Assembly: GCF_018861905.1 (NCBI RefSeq)
Contig: NZ_JAHLDU010000021.1
Span: 1-64,000 of the forward strand
Direction of reading: 5' to 3'
DNA length: 64,000 nucleotides
DNA from: Clostridium sp. DSM 17811
GTDB lineage: Bacteria; Bacillota; Clostridia; Clostridiales; Clostridiaceae
Position 1 is the stretch's first letter. Each line of letters starts with the position of its first letter. The translations under genes were made by a program, and so were the position numbers. This document shows positions 1 to 9,098 of the stretch, in pieces. The notes beneath the pieces are model-generated. The model saw only the letters and a list, made by a program, of their open reading frames with translations, searched no databases and was not told the DNA's origin.

Positions 1-483
1 TTTACTCTCTGTTGCTTTTTCAATGACCCTCGTAATTTTCTCTCCAACTACAGATCCCATACTTCCCATCATAAAATTACTATCCATCACTGCAATTAGC
101 GTATCTTGCCCATTTATCTTTCCTTCTCCGGTTATTACTGCTTCGTTTAATAAAGTTTTGTCACGTATAGTTTGAAGTTTCTCCGTATACCCCTTAAAAT
201 CTATAGGGTTATCTGATATCATAAATTCATCGTGTTCTTTAAACGTACCTTTATCTATAGTATAATCTATTCTTTCGCGACACCCGATTCTGAAATGGGT
301 TTTACAATTATCACAGGTCATTATGCTACTCTCCAAATCCTTTTTATAAAGAATTTTACCACAGGTTTCGCATTTAACCCACATTCCTGAAGGGATATTA
401 GGTTTTTTATCGCCATCTTCATTTTCTAAATTTTTGACCTCAATATATTTACTCTTTTTAAATATACGTTTAAACTCAAACAT
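1..483 (-). CDS. accD: Acetyl-CoA carboxylase carboxyltransferase beta subunit (partial, C-terminus off the window)
   Basis: The carboxyltransferase beta subunit works with AccA to move the carboxyl group from biotin-AccB to acetyl-CoA, giving malonyl-CoA for fatty-acid synthesis. Only the first 161 codons are present. The bacterial AccD zinc finger is visible: C38-x2-C41 (KCETCGK) and C57-x2-C60 (TCDNCK). The following segment (RIDYTIDKGTF, FMMGSMGSVVGEKI) is the start of the crotonase-fold domain. The ATG is preceded by a weak AGGGG-type site. The gene follows accC, and the adjacent accA expected in clostridia would lie beyond the left edge. Confidence 0.95.
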   Translation of the reverse strand, partial: MFEFKRIFKKSKYIEVKNLENEDGDKKPNIPSGMWVKCETCGKILYKKDLESSIMTCDNCKTHFRIGCRERIDYTIDKGTFKEHDEFMISDNPIDFKGYTEKLQTIRDKTLLNEAVITGEGKINGQDTLIAVMDSNFMMGSMGSVVGEKITRVIEKATESK

Positions 484-596
484 ATAACTACCCCTTTCTA
501 AAAATATACCCACTTCAATTTATAGCATATATAATAAATACTACTCTCATAGTATAAAACTTTTAAGTAATAAATTCCAGTATACATTCAGCTACT

Positions 597-1943
597 TTAA
601 ATATTTTTAAATTCTTTACCAATAAAACCAGTATCAAATTTACCTTTTATAAAATCTTTATTATTTACTATCTTAAATTGGAAGTCTATATTAGTATCGA
701 CTCCTTCTATTATAAATTCACCAAGTGCTCTTCTCATTTTACAGATTGCTTCATCTCTATCTTTTCCATGAACAATGAGCTTTCCTATCATAGAGTCATA
801 AGTAGGTGGAATTTTATATCCCTGGTACGCTGCGCTATCGACCCTTATTCCATTTCCACCAGGAATATGAAGTGATTTAATGACCCCTGGACAAGGCATA
901 AAGTTTTTATTAGGATTTTCTGCATTTATTCTACATTCAATAGCATGACCAATGATTTTTATATCATCTTGTTTGTATGGAAGCACTTGACCTGCTGCAA
1001 TTCTTATTTGTGCTTTAACCAAATCTATCCCAGTAATCATTTCTGTTATTGGGTGCTCCACTTGTATACGCGTATTCATCTCCATGAAATAGTATTTACC
1101 ATATTTATCAAGCAAGAATTCTATAGTTCCCGCATTTTTATAATTAATAGATTTAGCTGCTTTAATTGCAACCTCACCCATCTGTTTCCTAAGTTCCTGC
1201 GTCATTCCGACTCCGGGGGCCTCTTCTATTACTTTTTGATTACGTCTTTGAATAGAACAATCTCTCTCATTAAGATGAACCACATTTCCATGCTCATCTG
1301 CGAGTATTTGAAACTCTATATGCCTTGGTTCTTCTATAAATTTTTCCATATACATTGTTCCATCGCCAAAATTAGTTTCCGCCTCGGTTTTCGCAGTATT
1401 AAATGCGGATGCGAGATCTTCTACTTTGCTAACAACTCTTATACCTCTTCCCCCGCCTCCTGCTGAAGCCTTTATCATTACAGGGTATCCTATTTTCTCA
1501 GCTGATTCTAAAGCATCTATTTCAGAGACAATTTCCCCATCTGATCCAGGAACAACAGGTACTCCGGCTTTTATCATAATTTCCCTTGCCTTTAATTTGT
1601 TGCCCATGTTATCAATATTTTGTGAATTAGGGCCTATATATTTTATATTGCATTCCTCACACATTTGTGCAAACTTACTATTTTCAGATAAAAATCCATA
1701 ACCGGGATGGATCGCCTCTGCACCTGTAAGAACTGTAGCACTTAGTATATTTTGCATATTTAGATAACTATCCTTAGATTTAGCAGGTCCAATACATATA
1801 GCCTCATCTGCCATTTGGGTATGAAGAGCTTCCTTATCAACCTCGGAATATACTGCCACAGTTTGGATACCCATTTCATTACATGCCCGAATTATTCTTA
1901 CCGCTATCTCGCCTCTATTAGCAATTAATATCTTCTTAAACAT
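597..1943 (-). CDS. accC: Biotin carboxylase subunit of acetyl-CoA carboxylase
   Basis: Carboxylates the biotin on AccB using ATP and bicarbonate. The 448-residue protein has the N-terminal Rossmann-like domain (KKILIANRGEIAVRI), the glycine-rich ATP-grasp loop (KASAGGGGRGIR) and the C-terminal active-site signature MEMNTRIQVEHPITE. An in-frame ATG six codons upstream (1961) lies before the Shine-Dalgarno GGGGAAGG, which sits 8 nt before the ATG at 1943, so 1943 is chosen. Length is normal for the family (about 447). It sits between fabZ and accD in the lipid operon. Confidence 0.97.
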   Translation of the reverse strand: MFKKILIANRGEIAVRIIRACNEMGIQTVAVYSEVDKEALHTQMADEAICIGPAKSKDSYLNMQNILSATVLTGAEAIHPGYGFLSENSKFAQMCEECNIKYIGPNSQNIDNMGNKLKAREIMIKAGVPVVPGSDGEIVSEIDALESAEKIGYPVMIKASAGGGGRGIRVVSKVEDLASAFNTAKTEAETNFGDGTMYMEKFIEEPRHIEFQILADEHGNVVHLNERDCSIQRRNQKVIEEAPGVGMTQELRKQMGEVAIKAAKSINYKNAGTIEFLLDKYGKYYFMEMNTRIQVEHPITEMITGIDLVKAQIRIAAGQVLPYKQDDIKIIGHAIECRINAENPNKNFMPCPGVIKSLHIPGGNGIRVDSAAYQGYKIPPTYDSMIGKLIVHGKDRDEAICKMRRALGEFIIEGVDTNIDFQFKIVNNKDFIKGKFDTGFIGKEFKNI

Positions 1944-1994
1944 ATTGTTTACCTTCCCCATACTTAAATTTATTTACTAAAGTGTTTAAATTTT

Positions 1995-2450
1995 TTAAAT
2001 GCCTACTGCAAATGTAATTTCAGCTTGTGCTGCCTTTACTCCATTTACTGTCGCTATTCCAAGACCTATTCCAACAGGTCCCTTCATCTTAATTATCTCT
2101 ACCTCAAGCTTAAGTACATCTCCTGGAACAACTTTTCTCTTGAATTTTGCTTTGTTAATACCACCAAAATAAGCGATTTTACCTTTATACTCTTCCATAC
2201 TTAAAAGAGCAACCGCACCAACTTGTGCAAGAGCCTCAATAATAATTACTCCGGGAAGTATAGGCTCCTCCGGGAAATGGCCTTGAAAAAAGTACTCATT
2301 CATAGTAATATTCTTATACCCAACTGCTCTTTTCCCTGGTTCTAATTCCTCTACTTTATCCACAAATAAAAATGGGTATCTATGAGGAATAATTTTTTGA
2401 ATTTGTTTTACATCTAAAGTAATACCTTTTATAGGTTCTATATTTTCCAT
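1995..2450 (-). CDS. fabZ: 3-hydroxyacyl-ACP dehydratase FabZ
   Basis: Dehydrates 3-hydroxyacyl-ACP to trans-2-enoyl-ACP in type II fatty-acid elongation. It is a 151-residue hotdog protein with the catalytic His in [13 protein letters not shown] and the Glu-bearing helix in [18 protein letters not shown]. The ATG at 2450 has GGAGG six bases upstream; the longer reading from 2465 would start ahead of this site and is rejected. It lies between accB and accC. Confidence 0.97.
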   Translation of the reverse strand: MENIEPIKGITLDVKQIQKIIPHRYPFLFVDKVEELEPGKRAVGYKNITMNEYFFQGHFPEEPILPGVIIIEALAQVGAVALLSMEEYKGKIAYFGGINKAKFKRKVVPGDVLKLEVEIIKMKGPVGIGLGIATVNGVKAAQAEITFAVGI

Positions 2451-2518
2451 GTTAATCCTCCACATCCTGCATTATTAAGTCAATAAATCAATGTCGATTT
2501 TAAGTTACCTTTTATACA

Positions 2519-3028
2519 CTATTTCTTTATTATTTTAAATAATGGTTGACCGTACTCTACCATATCTTCATTAGAAACTAATACTTCTAAAACTTCTCCG
2601 TCTACTTCGCTTTCAATTTCATTCATAAGCTTCATAGCTTCTAATATACAAAGCGTATCTCCCACTTTAACACTAGATCCAACTTTCACAAAGTTCTTTG
2701 ATTCAGCGCTTGGAGAAGTATACATAGTTCCAACAATAGGTGATTTAACTATAAATATGTTTTCATCGGGTATTGTATTCACTGTATTTTTAGAAATATC
2801 CTCTTCTGTTTTTTCTGCATGCACTTCCTGCATTTTTATATTTTTCCCAGTCAATGGTTCATGAGTAGCTGCATCTATATGTGTAACATTTGCAGGAATT
2901 CCTTCTACTACCACCTGCGCTTCTTTTTTCTCCATCTTTATCCTAATACCCTCCGTCTCAATTTCAAAACAAGTAATTTGTGAATCACTAACAGTTTTTA
3001 TTAAATCTTGAATATTTTTATAATCCAT
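2519..3028 (-). CDS. accB: Biotin carboxyl carrier protein of acetyl-CoA carboxylase
   Basis: Carries the carboxyl group on biotin between AccC and the AccA/AccD transferase. The C-terminal biotinyl domain contains the signature EAMKLMNEI, whose Lys is the biotinylation site. The N-terminal part is an acidic and Thr/Ala-containing linker typical of BCCP. Length is 169 aa. It begins only 2 nt after the fabF stop codon, suggesting translational coupling. Confidence 0.97.
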   Translation of the reverse strand: MDYKNIQDLIKTVSDSQITCFEIETEGIRIKMEKKEAQVVVEGIPANVTHIDAATHEPLTGKNIKMQEVHAEKTEEDISKNTVNTIPDENIFIVKSPIVGTMYTSPSAESKNFVKVGSSVKVGDTLCILEAMKLMNEIESEVDGEVLEVLVSNEDMVEYGQPLFKIIKK

Positions 3029-3030
3029 AG

Positions 3031-4272
3031 TTATCTACCATCCCATCTTTTTAATAATATAGTAGCATCATGACCACCAAATCCAAAAGAATTAGACATT
3101 GCATATTTAAGCTGCTGTTTTCGGCCTACATTTGGAACAATATCCAAATCACAATCTTCATCCGGTACTTTATACCCTATAGTTGCTGGCACAAAACCTT
3201 CTTCTAAAGCTTTTACACATACTATAGCCTCTATTGCTCCTGATGCTCCAAGAAGGTGTCCTGTCATAGACTTTGTTGAACTCATAGGTATTTTATAAGC
3301 ATATTCTCCAAAAGCAGATTTTACAGCTGTTGTTTCAAATTTGTCATTATATGGAGTGCTTGTTCCATGCGCATTAATGTAAGACACTTCTTCTGGCTTA
3401 ATGTTACCATCTTTAAGCGCCATTACCATTGATCTTGCAGCCCCTTCTCCATCTGGTGCTGGTGAAGTTATGTGATATGCATCACAAGTCGATCCATAAC
3501 CACTAACCTCTGCGTATATTTTAGCGTTTCTCATCGTAGCATGCTCTAAAGATTCAAGTATAACTATACCTGCACCATCTCCCATAATAAAACCATTTCT
3601 CTCTTTATCAAAAGGAATCGATGCTCTTAAAGGATCTTCGCTTTTGCTTAAGGCTGTTAATGATGTAAAACCCGCTAAAGCAAGTGGACTTATAGATGCT
3701 TCTGAACCTCCAGCTATTATTATATCCGCTCTACCATCTTGAATTAAATGAAAAGCATCTCCGATTGCATTTGTTCCCGTAGCACAAGCAGTAACTACAC
3801 TATAACACATACCTTTAGCACCATATTTTATTGCAATGTTGCCAGCTGCCATATTACCTATGATCATAGGTATTAAGTAAGGTGTCACTCTACCTGGTCC
3901 TTTTTCTAAAAGCTTTGCATGCTCTCTCTCAATAGTACCTATTCCACCAATACCTGAACCAACTATTACTCCTATTCTTTCGCTATCTTCAACTTCTAAA
4001 ACTAGTCCAGAGTTTTCAACCGCTTCTTTCGCTGCAACCATTGCATACTGACAATACATATCCATTTTTCTAGCTTCTCTAATGCCAAGCGCTACCGTTA
4101 CATCAAAATCTTTAACCTCTGCAGCCAGTTTGCATTTAAAATCCGTAACATCAAAAGCTTTAATTACATCTATGCCGCAAGTTCCTTTTTTTATATTATC
4201 CCAAAAACTATTTACATCATTTCCTATAGGAGTAACTGCTCCCATACCTGTTATAACGACTCTATTTTTCAT
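3031..4272 (-). CDS. fabF: 3-oxoacyl-ACP synthase II (KAS II)
   Basis: Condenses acyl-ACP with malonyl-ACP during chain elongation. The KAS catalytic triad is visible: the Cys in VVTACATGTNAIG, His in INAHGTSTPYND and His in KSMTGHLLGASGA, with a C-terminal glycine-rich SFGFGGHDAT. Length of 413 aa matches FabF. The ATG has an AAAGGAGGA Shine-Dalgarno. A perfect 20-bp palindrome lies between fabG and this gene (separate entry). Confidence 0.97.
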   Translation of the reverse strand: MKNRVVITGMGAVTPIGNDVNSFWDNIKKGTCGIDVIKAFDVTDFKCKLAAEVKDFDVTVALGIREARKMDMYCQYAMVAAKEAVENSGLVLEVEDSERIGVIVGSGIGGIGTIEREHAKLLEKGPGRVTPYLIPMIIGNMAAGNIAIKYGAKGMCYSVVTACATGTNAIGDAFHLIQDGRADIIIAGGSEASISPLALAGFTSLTALSKSEDPLRASIPFDKERNGFIMGDGAGIVILESLEHATMRNAKIYAEVSGYGSTCDAYHITSPAPDGEGAARSMVMALKDGNIKPEEVSYINAHGTSTPYNDKFETTAVKSAFGEYAYKIPMSSTKSMTGHLLGASGAIEAIVCVKALEEGFVPATIGYKVPDEDCDLDIVPNVGRKQQLKYAMSNSFGFGGHDATILLKRWDGR

Positions 4273-4290
4273 AAAGTAAATCCTCCTTTA

Positions 4291-4310
4291 TCATCACCTT
4301 AAGGTGATGA
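4291..4310. repeat. Perfect 20-bp palindrome in the fabG-fabF spacer
   Basis: The sequence TCATCACCTTAAGGTGATGA equals its own reverse complement. In the fabG-fabF transcript it could form an 8-bp stem with a TTAA loop just upstream of the fabF ribosome binding site. There is no T-run, so it is not a classical terminator. It could be an RNA processing or stability hairpin or a protein site. Confidence 0.6.
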
Positions 4311-4324
4311 ATCATCTTTAGACG

Positions 4325-5065
4325 CTACATTACCATTCCGCCATCTACATTTATAACTTGACCTGTTATATACGCCGCTTCGTCTGTTGCTAAAAATGCT
4401 ACTACATTTGCAACATCTTCTGGTCTTCCAAGTCTCTTTAATGGAATAGTGCCCATTATGGTATCTTTTACTTTAGCTGGCAAATCTTCAGTCATGTCAG
4501 TTTGAATATATCCTGGCGCTACTGCATTGCAAGTAACCCCCCTGCTTCCAAATTCTTTAGCTACAGACTTTGTCATTCCTATTATGCCTGCCTTTGCAGC
4601 TGAATAATTTACCTGTCCTGCATTTCCTGTAAGCCCAGAAACTGAAGATATATTTATTATTCTTCCACTTCTTTGCTTAAGCATTATAGCCGCTACATGC
4701 CTTGTGCAATTAAAAGCACCTTTTAGATTAATATCTATAACGCTATCAAAATCCGCTTCTTTCATTCTCATTAAAAGACCATCTTTTGTTATGCCCGCAT
4801 TATTAACCAGAACATCTATGCTTCCAAACTCTTCAACAGATTTTTTTATCATGTTTTCTACATCAGTATAACTACTTATATCAGCTTGGATTGCGAGCAC
4901 CTTGACTCCTAAAGCTTCTATTTCTTTAACTACTTCTTGCACTGCGTCAACGCTATTTCTATAATTAACAACTACATTTGCTCCATGTTTTGCAAGCTTT
5001 AATGCTATAGCTCTTCCAATACCACGACTAGCTCCAGTAACCACTGCTGTTTTCCCTTTTAACAT
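4325..5065 (-). CDS. fabG: 3-oxoacyl-ACP reductase FabG
   Basis: NADPH-dependent reduction of 3-oxoacyl-ACP. A short-chain dehydrogenase with the cofactor motif TGASRGIGRAIA, NNAG (VNNAGITKDG), and the catalytic Ser-Tyr-Lys: ISSVSG and YSAAKAG. The C-terminal ITGQVINVDGGMVM is typical of FabG. The ATG at 5065 has AAGGAG nine bases upstream; the in-frame ATG at 5092 lies before that site and lacks one of its own. The result is 246 aa, the standard length. Confidence 0.97.
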   Translation of the reverse strand: MLKGKTAVVTGASRGIGRAIALKLAKHGANVVVNYRNSVDAVQEVVKEIEALGVKVLAIQADISSYTDVENMIKKSVEEFGSIDVLVNNAGITKDGLLMRMKEADFDSVIDINLKGAFNCTRHVAAIMLKQRSGRIINISSVSGLTGNAGQVNYSAAKAGIIGMTKSVAKEFGSRGVTCNAVAPGYIQTDMTEDLPAKVKDTIMGTIPLKRLGRPEDVANVVAFLATDEAAYITGQVINVDGGMVM

Positions 5066-5116
5066 CAATTCGTGCTCCTTTACATCTTTCATAATGACCC
5101 TAGATTTTAATTTATC

Positions 5117-6052
5117 TTATCTTTTAAGCAATTCTACTGCTTTATTTAATGAATCCATATCTTCAATATTAACAATTGTAAGTTTTCTATCTATTTTCTT
5201 AACAAAACCACTTAACACTTTGCCAGGTCCTATCTCTACGAAAGTATCAACACCATCTTTTATCATTCTTTTTATAATTGTCTCCCATAAAACAGAACTC
5301 ATAACCTGAAGTTTTAAATTATCTTTGATATCATCTTTATTTTTTACATAATCACCATTTACGTTCGTCATTAATGGAATAGTCATATCATCAAAACTTA
5401 TATTTTTAAGTTCAATTTCTAACTTCTCCGCTGCCGGCTTTAGCATAGACGAGTGGAATGGTGCACTTAAAGATAAAACTATAGCTCGTTTAGCACCTTT
5501 TTCCTTAGCTTTTTCACATGCAAGTTCTACCGCCGCTATTTCCCCGGCAATTACTATTTGTCCCGGGCAATTCAAATTTGCAATTTCAACTATTCCAGAA
5601 GCTTTTGACTCGTTACATGCTTCTTCAACTAAAGAAGCCTCAAGTCCAATAATAGCAGCCATAGTACCTATTCCTACAGGTACCGCCTCTTGCATAAATC
5701 TACCTCGCTTTTTAACAAGCTTTACAGCATCTTTAAAATCCATAGCTCCACTGCAAACAAGTGCTGAGTACTCTCCAAGACTAAGTCCTGCAGTCACATC
5801 GCACTTTATACCATGTTTTTGTAATGCCATAAGTGCCGCTATGCTAACAGTTAAAATAGCGGGCTGAGTATTTTCTGTAATATTTAACTCCTCAATTTCA
5901 CCTTCAAAACAAAGTTTACTTAATTCAAAATTAAGTTCTTTATCCGCTATATTAAATATATTTTTGCATTCCTCTATATTTTCAAATAATTCCTTGCCCA
6001 TACCAATATATTGGGCTCCCTGTCCCGGAAAAATAAAAGCAATTTTGCTCAT
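5117..6052 (-). CDS. fabD: Malonyl-CoA:ACP transacylase FabD
   Basis: Loads malonyl groups onto ACP. The N-terminus carries FPGQGAQYIGMG, the nucleophile elbow is GLSLGEYSALV (catalytic Ser), and the catalytic His is in SAPFHSSML. Length of 311 aa is normal. The Shine-Dalgarno is AAGGAG before the ATG. Located between fabK and fabG. Confidence 0.97.
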   Translation of the reverse strand: MSKIAFIFPGQGAQYIGMGKELFENIEECKNIFNIADKELNFELSKLCFEGEIEELNITENTQPAILTVSIAALMALQKHGIKCDVTAGLSLGEYSALVCSGAMDFKDAVKLVKKRGRFMQEAVPVGIGTMAAIIGLEASLVEEACNESKASGIVEIANLNCPGQIVIAGEIAAVELACEKAKEKGAKRAIVLSLSAPFHSSMLKPAAEKLEIELKNISFDDMTIPLMTNVNGDYVKNKDDIKDNLKLQVMSSVLWETIIKRMIKDGVDTFVEIGPGKVLSGFVKKIDRKLTIVNIEDMDSLNKAVELLKR

Positions 6053-6140
6053 AATTTATCTCCTTAATCATCACTTTCAGAGTTAGTCATTGCTACGTCT
6101 CCGAATATTATGGCTTTAATCTATATGAAATAATAATATT

Positions 6141-7073
6141 TTATCTAAATTTTATAATAGCTTCTTCTGCTTGTGTAAACATTTCTTCGATAATTTCCTT
6201 GCAACTTTGTTCTTTTTTTACAAGACCCGCAATTTGTCCCGCAAGAATAGATCCCATCTCTATGTCGCCTTCTTGTACTGCCCTTTGTAAACAGCCTCTT
6301 CCAAGTTCCTCTAAATCCTCTATTGAAGCATTTTCTTTCTCAAGTTTCTGGAATTTTCTCGATAATTTGTTTTTTAAAACCCTAACAGGGTGTCCTGTAG
6401 GTCTTCCTGTAACCACTGAATCTATATCCTTCGCGCCTAGTATCTTCTTTTTATAATTTTCATGTATTGTACATTCATTTGCCACTAGGAACCTTGTTCC
6501 TACTTGAACTCCTTGTACACCGAGCATAAATGCTGCTGCAACTCCTCGTCCATCACCTACTCCACCTGCTGCAATTACAGGAATACTAACAGCATCAACA
6601 ACTTGAGGAACGAGCGACATGGTTGTAAGTTCACCAATATGTCCTCCAGATTCACACCCTTCTGCAATAACAGCATCTGCTCCCGCTCTCTCCATACGCT
6701 TCGCTAATGCAACAGAAGCCACTACTGGTATTACTTTAATCCCATGTGACTTCCAAAGTTCCATATATTTGCCTGGGTTTCCTGCCCCTGTAGTAACTAC
6801 TTTAACACCTTCTTCACATACAAGATGTGCAATGTCTTCTGCATTATCACTTAAAAGCATTACGTTAACGCCAAAAGGCTTATCTGTTAATTCCTTTGCT
6901 TTTCTAATTTCATTTCTTACATAATCGGTTGGTGCATTGGCTGCCGCTATAATACCGAGACCTCCTGCGTTAGAAACTGCAGATGCTAAACTACTATCCG
7001 CAACCCAAGCCATACCACCTTGTATTATTGGATACTCTACACCTAACTCTTTAAAAAATACGGAATTAAACAT
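6141..7073 (-). CDS. fabK: FMN-dependent enoyl-ACP reductase II
   Basis: Catalyses the last step of each elongation cycle in organisms using FabK in place of FabI. The 310-residue TIM-barrel flavoprotein has the FMN/substrate motifs YPIIQGGMAWVAD, EGCESGGHIGE, PVIAAGGVGDGRG and QVGTRFLVANEC. The tail GRPTGHPVRVLKN is typical of FabK. A strong AAGGAGGGG site precedes the ATG. A 48-bp palindromic repeat separates it from acpP. Confidence 0.95.
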   Translation of the reverse strand: MFNSVFFKELGVEYPIIQGGMAWVADSSLASAVSNAGGLGIIAAANAPTDYVRNEIRKAKELTDKPFGVNVMLLSDNAEDIAHLVCEEGVKVVTTGAGNPGKYMELWKSHGIKVIPVVASVALAKRMERAGADAVIAEGCESGGHIGELTTMSLVPQVVDAVSIPVIAAGGVGDGRGVAAAFMLGVQGVQVGTRFLVANECTIHENYKKKILGAKDIDSVVTGRPTGHPVRVLKNKLSRKFQKLEKENASIEDLEELGRGCLQRAVQEGDIEMGSILAGQIAGLVKKEQSCKEIIEEMFTQAEEAIIKFR

Positions 7074-7127
7074 TTTACCCCTCCTTGATTCCTTAAACCA
7101 TATAGTTAAAGTCAGATAATTATAGAA

Positions 7128-7175
7128 AAAAAGTATATATTACTACAACTACATTTCACGTAATATATACTTTTT
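7128..7175. repeat. 48-bp palindromic repeat, copy A (acpP-fabK spacer)
   Basis: Perfect 16-bp arms (7128-7143 and 7160-7175) surround a 16-nt loop. The right arm ends in five T, so the transcript would form an A/T-rich hairpin resembling an intrinsic terminator or attenuator inside the lipid operon. The same 48-base pattern occurs at 18031-18078 with about 38 of 48 positions identical, including two base-pair swaps that keep pairing. Confidence 0.8.
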
Positions 7176-7246
7176 AATATACTGAATAAAACTAAATTTT
7201 TATACTTAGTAGTTCAGCTCTCCAATCATCTAACTCTTAATTTATA

Positions 7247-7477
7247 TTATTTAAGTTTTTCTTCTATATATTTAACAATTCCCTGTACATCTTTAATATT
7301 TTCTATATCCTCGTTTGGTATTTCGATTTCAAATGCTTCTTCGAGCGACATAACAATTTCAAAAATTTCAAGAGAATCTACACCTAAATCATCTGCAAAT
7401 TTGGCCTCCATTTTAACCTCTGCTTCGTCTATTCCTAATTGTTCAACTATTACACTTTTAACTTTTTCAAATACCAT
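7247..7477 (-). CDS. acpP: Acyl carrier protein
   Basis: The 76-residue acidic carrier of growing acyl chains. The phosphopantetheine attachment site is Ser35 in DDLGVDSLE. Predicted as a four-helix ACP; length is standard. A strong AGGAGG ribosome binding site precedes the ATG. It sits between fabH and fabK. Confidence 0.98.
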   Translation of the reverse strand: MVFEKVKSVIVEQLGIDEAEVKMEAKFADDLGVDSLEIFEIVMSLEEAFEIEIPNEDIENIKDVQGIVKYIEEKLK

Positions 7478-7497
7478 TATTAATTCCTCCTAAGATT

Positions 7498-8481
7498 TTA
7501 TTTGTTCATTGTCCATTCTATTAATGAAGCTCCGTAGGTTAATCCACCACCAAAGCCTACAAGTATAATTTTATCTCCAGCTGTAAGTAAATTTTCCTTA
7601 TTCATTTCGTCCATTGCTATGGCTATACTTGCTGCTGAAGTATTTCCGTACTTATCTAAATTGACGAAAAATTTATCTTTATCAGCCTTCAATTTTCTAA
7701 CAACAAATTCTATTATTCTAAAATTTGCTTGATGACAAACTACATACTTAATATCATCAAGTGTGTAATTATTTTCATTTAAGATTCTACTTATGCTACT
7801 TGCAATAGTTTTTACTGCAAATTTAAAAATTTCTTTGCCATCCATACTTATTGTTGCTTTAAAATTTTCATTTCCTTTTGTATATGTATTTTTCACATCT
7901 ACAGTTGGACATGTCAAAAATTTTCCCTTTTGACCTTCTGAAGCTGAATTTACAGAAATTATTCCTCTAACGCTTCCTGCTTCAAGCACTGCTGCCCCTG
8001 CTCCATCTCCAAATAAAATACAAGTGTTTCTGTCTGTCCAATCAACTATTTTTGATAATACATCAGCCCCTATTATTAGTGCTCTTTTTCGCTGACCCGT
8101 TTTAAGAAATTGCATTGCTATATTAAGGGCAAATATAAACCCTGTACACGCTGCTGATATATCAAAAGCCATAGCATTAACTGCTCCAATATTTCCTTGA
8201 ACTATACATGCAGTTGCTGGTACAAATTGATCTGGAGAAGTACTTGCAACAATAATCAAATCTATATCTTCAGCTTTAATATTTGCATCCACTAATGCTT
8301 CAGTGGCTGCTTTTGTAGCTAAATCCGAAGTGTTTTCTCCTGTAGATATATGCCTCTGCTTAATACCTGTCATAGAAACTATCCATTCATCAGAAGTATC
8401 TACAATTTTTGATAACTCATGATTAGTCATTATGTTTAGAGGCGCATAACTTCCCGTACCAATTATTTGTACTTCATTCAT
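7498..8481 (-). CDS. fabH: 3-oxoacyl-ACP synthase III (KAS III)
   Basis: Initiates fatty-acid synthesis by condensing acetyl-CoA (or a branched acyl-CoA) with malonyl-ACP. The Cys-His-Asn triad is present: Cys in ISAACTGFIFA, His in VVCHQANFRI and Asn in YGNTSAASI. 327 aa, normal length. GGGAG precedes the ATG. It directly follows fabT, the usual order in Firmicutes that carry FabT. Confidence 0.97.
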   Translation of the reverse strand: MNEVQIIGTGSYAPLNIMTNHELSKIVDTSDEWIVSMTGIKQRHISTGENTSDLATKAATEALVDANIKAEDIDLIIVASTSPDQFVPATACIVQGNIGAVNAMAFDISAACTGFIFALNIAMQFLKTGQRKRALIIGADVLSKIVDWTDRNTCILFGDGAGAAVLEAGSVRGIISVNSASEGQKGKFLTCPTVDVKNTYTKGNENFKATISMDGKEIFKFAVKTIASSISRILNENNYTLDDIKYVVCHQANFRIIEFVVRKLKADKDKFFVNLDKYGNTSAASIAIAMDEMNKENLLTAGDKIILVGFGGGLTYGASLIEWTMNK

Positions 8482-8499
8482 TGCTTAACTCCCACTTCC

Positions 8500-8952
8500 T
8501 TAATATTTTAATCTATATTTATTTTTGAAGAAATTATTTAGTTTTTCAAGAGATTTTATTAATACCTCTTCCTCTTCTTCGTTTAGACCATCGATAGTTG
8601 CATGTACCATATTAGAATGAAACCTGTCATGTATTCTGTAGGCAAGTTTTCCTTTTCTGGTAAGTGTGATCATTACTGATCTTCTATCTTCTTCTCCCCT
8701 TTTTCTATCAACATACCCTTTTTTGAGAAGTTTGTTAATAGCGGTTGTAAGTGTCCCTACTGTTATTCTAAGATCCTGAGCGACCTCGGACATGGTTCTG
8801 TGTTCATACATTCCAATTGCATCAATAGTATGTACTTCTGTTACAGATATGTCCTTAAGAACCCCTTCTTTAAGTGCCTTCTGTTCTATCTGAGATATGT
8901 CACTAAAAGTCTCTACTAAAAGTTCATTTACAACTCCAACAGATCTGCTCAT
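8500..8952 (-). CDS. fabT: MarR-family repressor of fatty-acid synthesis, FabT-like
   Basis: A 150-residue winged-helix MarR protein heading the fab operon. The recognition region is visible as SEVAQDLRITVGTLTTAINKLLKKGYV, followed by the wing RKRGEEDRRSV. In streptococci FabT represses fab genes with acyl-ACP as corepressor; the operator-like palindrome upstream fits that here. The start at 8952 (MSRSVG) is chosen because GGTGAT lies about 4-5 bases upstream; an ATG four codons earlier at 8964 is an alternative. The functional name is inferred from operon position and operator. Confidence 0.88.
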   Translation of the reverse strand: MSRSVGVVNELLVETFSDISQIEQKALKEGVLKDISVTEVHTIDAIGMYEHRTMSEVAQDLRITVGTLTTAINKLLKKGYVDRKRGEEDRRSVMITLTRKGKLAYRIHDRFHSNMVHATIDGLNEEEEEVLIKSLEKLNNFFKNKYRLKY

Positions 8953-9002
8953 ATTTATCACCATTTCCCATACGTTGATTTCCCTATACTTATATTTTCA
9001 TG

Positions 9003-9021
9003 TACTTTGATACTCAAAGTA
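9003..9021. promoter_or_regulatory. FabT-type operator of the fab operon
   Basis: TACTTTGATACTCAAAGTA has 8-bp inverted arms (TACTTTGA / TCAAAGTA) with a 3-bp centre, close to the published FabT box (TTTGATTATCAAA-like). It overlaps the -10 element of the fabT promoter, so binding would block RNA polymerase. The same palindrome recurs at 10205-10223. Confidence 0.8.
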
Positions 9022-9046
9022 TATCTATGGAGTTGTAATTTGTCAA
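9018..9046 (-). promoter_or_regulatory. Promoter of the fabT-fabH operon
   Basis: On the minus strand TTGACA (9041-9046) is followed after 17 bases by TATACT (9018-9023), a near-consensus sigma-A promoter. The -10 overlaps the FabT-type operator. The start codon is about 65 nt downstream. Confidence 0.8.
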
Positions 9047-9098
9047 TATTTTTACCATTAATATGAAAATTTTTACATTCTATTTTTTCTATAAGAAA

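Noticed and set aside
945-1466. 173-codon frame on the opposite strand of accC
   Set aside because: Shadow of a well-supported gene; Cys/His/Phe-rich composition typical of antisense reading, no ribosome site.
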